DNA of 64,000 bases from NCBI RefSeq assembly GCF_018131105.1, contig NZ_JAFCJI010000001.1, forward strand, positions 2,356,001-2,420,000, given 5' to 3'. Below, one piece after another: positions 62,627 through 64,000 of the stretch. The translations under genes were made by a program, and so were the position numbers. How positions within the stretch are numbered: the stretch's first letter is position 1; every line of letters starts with the position of its first letter. The notes below the pieces were generated by a model, which saw nothing but the letters and a program-made list of their open reading frames with translations, was not told the origin of the DNA and made no database searches. Source of the DNA: Bradyrhizobium manausense (GTDB lineage Bacteria; Pseudomonadota; Alphaproteobacteria; Rhizobiales; Xanthobacteraceae).

Positions 62627-64000
62627 GTGACGGCTGACGCACAGCGGCGGCGCGCATTTTGGCAAATCCTGCTGTTTGCAGCGGGCCTGGTCGTGCTGAC
62701 TGCAATCAGCGCCGGCTCCGTCTATCTGGTCAACAAGGCGCGCGAGGACAGCAAATGGGTGGTTCATACCCTCGAGGTGGAGAACCAGCTCAACGCACTG
62801 CTGTTGGAGGTCCGGCGCGCCGAGAGCGGCGCGCGCGGCTACCTCCTGACGCAGGAGCCGAACTTCAAGGCCGATCACGACAAGGCCGTCGCCGCGATCG
62901 TGCCGGCGGTGGACAGGATCACGCGCCTGATCGGCGACAATCCGGCGCAGCGCGAGAGCGTCGAGAAACTGAGTGCTGCCATCGAGACCAGGCTCGGCCA
63001 GTTCGCGCAGGAAATGGACTTTGTCCGGCAGGGTCAGATCGACAAGGCCAGCGCACTGGTCCGGGAGGCGGCCGCCGCTAACACCACCTCCCTCATCAGC
63101 AGCGCCGCGGGCGCAATGATCCAGGAGGAGGAGCGATTGTTCCGCCTCCGCTCGGCGAATGCCGACCATAGCCAGACGATCGCCGCGTCGATGACCGGTA
63201 TCGGCTCCGGCCTCGTCGTGCTGCTCGCCCTGATCTCGATCTGGCTGGTGCGGCACTCGGTGCAGGCCCGCGATGACGCCGAGAGCCGCCTGCGCGACGC
63301 CAACCTCAACCTCGAGGCCACCGTCGACGAGCGCACGGCAGACCTGCGCGAAGCCAACGACGAGATCCAGCGCTTTGCCTATATCGTCAGCCACGACCTG
63401 CGCTCGCCGCTGGTCAACATCATGGGCTTCACCAGCGAGCTCGAAGAATTGGGCAAGGACATTTTTCGGCGGATCGGGGGGCTCACGGGTTTGCCGGCAG
63501 GCACCGCCGCGCTCGATGTCGCGGAGATTCCGCTCGACGAACCCGACAAGCAACTGTCGGCCGATTTTTCCGAAGCGCTCGGCTTCATCAAATCCTCGAT
63601 CGCCCGGATGGACCGGCTGATCTCGGCGATCCTCAACCTCACCCGCGAGGGCCGGCGCGAATTCCAGCCGGAGAAGATCGACACCCGCGAGTTCGTCGAG
63701 ACCATCGTCTCGACCCTGGCGCACCAATCCGCCGAAGCCCAGGCCGAGATCCACATCGAGCCGCTGCCTGCCATCATCAGCGACCGCCTTGCGCTGGAGC
63801 AGATCTTCTCCAATCTGATCGATAATGCGATCAAATATCTGAAGAACGGGGTTCCGGGCGAGATCCGGATTCGCGGGCGCACCAAGCTCGGCTACGCCAT
63901 CTTCGAAATCAGCGACAACGGCCGCGGTATCGATTCCAAGGACCATCAGCGGATTTTCGACCTGTTCCGCCGTGCCGGAACCCAGGACAAGCCCGGCCAG
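62627..64000 (+). CDS. CHASE3 sensor histidine kinase (3' end outside window)
   Basis: The frame from GTG 62627 stays open to the window edge, 458 codons. TM1 is at about 12-35. A CHASE3 sensor follows (about 40-180; VRRAESGARGYLLTQEPNF is its signature), then TM2 (about 187-208), a short coiled coil, and a dimerisation helix with the phospho-acceptor His256 in FAYIVSHDLRSPLVNI. The ATPase domain begins with the N-box LEQIFSNLIDNAIKYLKNG and DNGRGID, and continues past the edge. The kinase is of the phytochrome-like class. GCGAG lies about 7 nt before the GTG. Its response regulator would lie outside the window. Confidence 0.9.
   Translation, partial: MTADAQRRRAFWQILLFAAGLVVLTAISAGSVYLVNKAREDSKWVVHTLEVENQLNALLLEVRRAESGARGYLLTQEPNFKADHDKAVAAIVPAVDRITRLIGDNPAQRESVEKLSAAIETRLGQFAQEMDFVRQGQIDKASALVREAAAANTTSLISSAAGAMIQEEERLFRLRSANADHSQTIAASMTGIGSGLVVLLALISIWLVRHSVQARDDAESRLRDANLNLEATVDERTADLREANDEIQRFAYIVSHDLRSPLVNIMGFTSELEELGKDIFRRIGGLTGLPAGTAALDVAEIPLDEPDKQLSADFSEALGFIKSSIARMDRLISAILNLTREGRREFQPEKIDTREFVETIVSTLAHQSAEAQAEIHIEPLPAIISDRLALEQIFSNLIDNAIKYLKNGVPGEIRIRGRTKLGYAIFEISDNGRGIDSKDHQRIFDLFRRAGTQDKPGQ

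Overview
This 64 kb window is a GC-rich chromosomal segment from an alphaproteobacterium of the Bradyrhizobium/Rhodopseudomonas group, most likely Bradyrhizobium. The evidence is family-level: a suf operon ordered desulfurase-sufB-sufC-sufD-sufS-sufT-sufA, an rne gene divergent from amiC-mrcA-prfB, an aroQ-accB-accC cluster, small porin-like barrels beginning ADLAARPY after their signal peptides, DUF1236, CtrA- and EcfG-type promoter motifs, and intergenic palindromes that resemble dispersed Bradyrhizobium repeats. It is mostly core genome. I saw no tRNA, rRNA, CRISPR array, IS element, integrase or prophage gene.

Layout. 0-13 kb: a DedA fragment, parE, two small outer-membrane barrels flanking a tiny membrane protein and a short-chain dehydrogenase, an FAD monooxygenase, a periplasmic caspase-like protein divergent from an AraC regulator, a DEAD-box RNA helicase and a diguanylate cyclase. 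13-22 kb: a divergent FabA paralogue, a TfoX protein with a histone-like tail between two palindromic repeats, and the complete suf operon. 22-31 kb: an acyltransferase divergent from a membrane LytTR regulator, an alpha/beta hydrolase with DUF1697, a glutathione S-transferase/SMR-exporter operon behind a three-operator promoter, anmK divergent from tyrS, an MFS carrier and DoxX. 31-43 kb: a chemoreceptor, a giant AsmA/YhdP-like protein, a one-cysteine peroxiredoxin, an M23 LytM protein, an orphan LivK-like binding protein, an EamA permease and a 3-hydroxyisobutyrate dehydrogenase-like enzyme. 42.5-52 kb: prfB (programmed +1 frameshift), mrcA, amiC and rne with a histidine-rich insertion. 52-64 kb: a DadA-like oxidoreductase, dctA, bioY with an aminotransferase, an M48 protease, DsbA, a general-stress DUF1236 protein, aroQ-accB-accC and a truncated histidine kinase.

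How the genes fit together. The suf block is one minus-strand Fe-S assembly unit with a possible Irr-type iron box in front of sufB. mrcA, amiC, the M23 protein, anmK and the YhdP-like protein form an envelope theme, and both amiC and the M23 gene carry CtrA-like TTAA motifs, which suggests cell-cycle coupling. bioY imports the cofactor attached to AccB, about 5 kb away. rne and the RhlE-type helicase are both RNA-turnover genes. No complete novel multi-gene system was found. The most distinctive signals are the GST-SMR operator cluster, the His-rich RNase E insertion, the FabA active-site substitution, the LytTR/acyltransferase pair and several regulatory sites. All calls come from reading the sequence; no database search was run.
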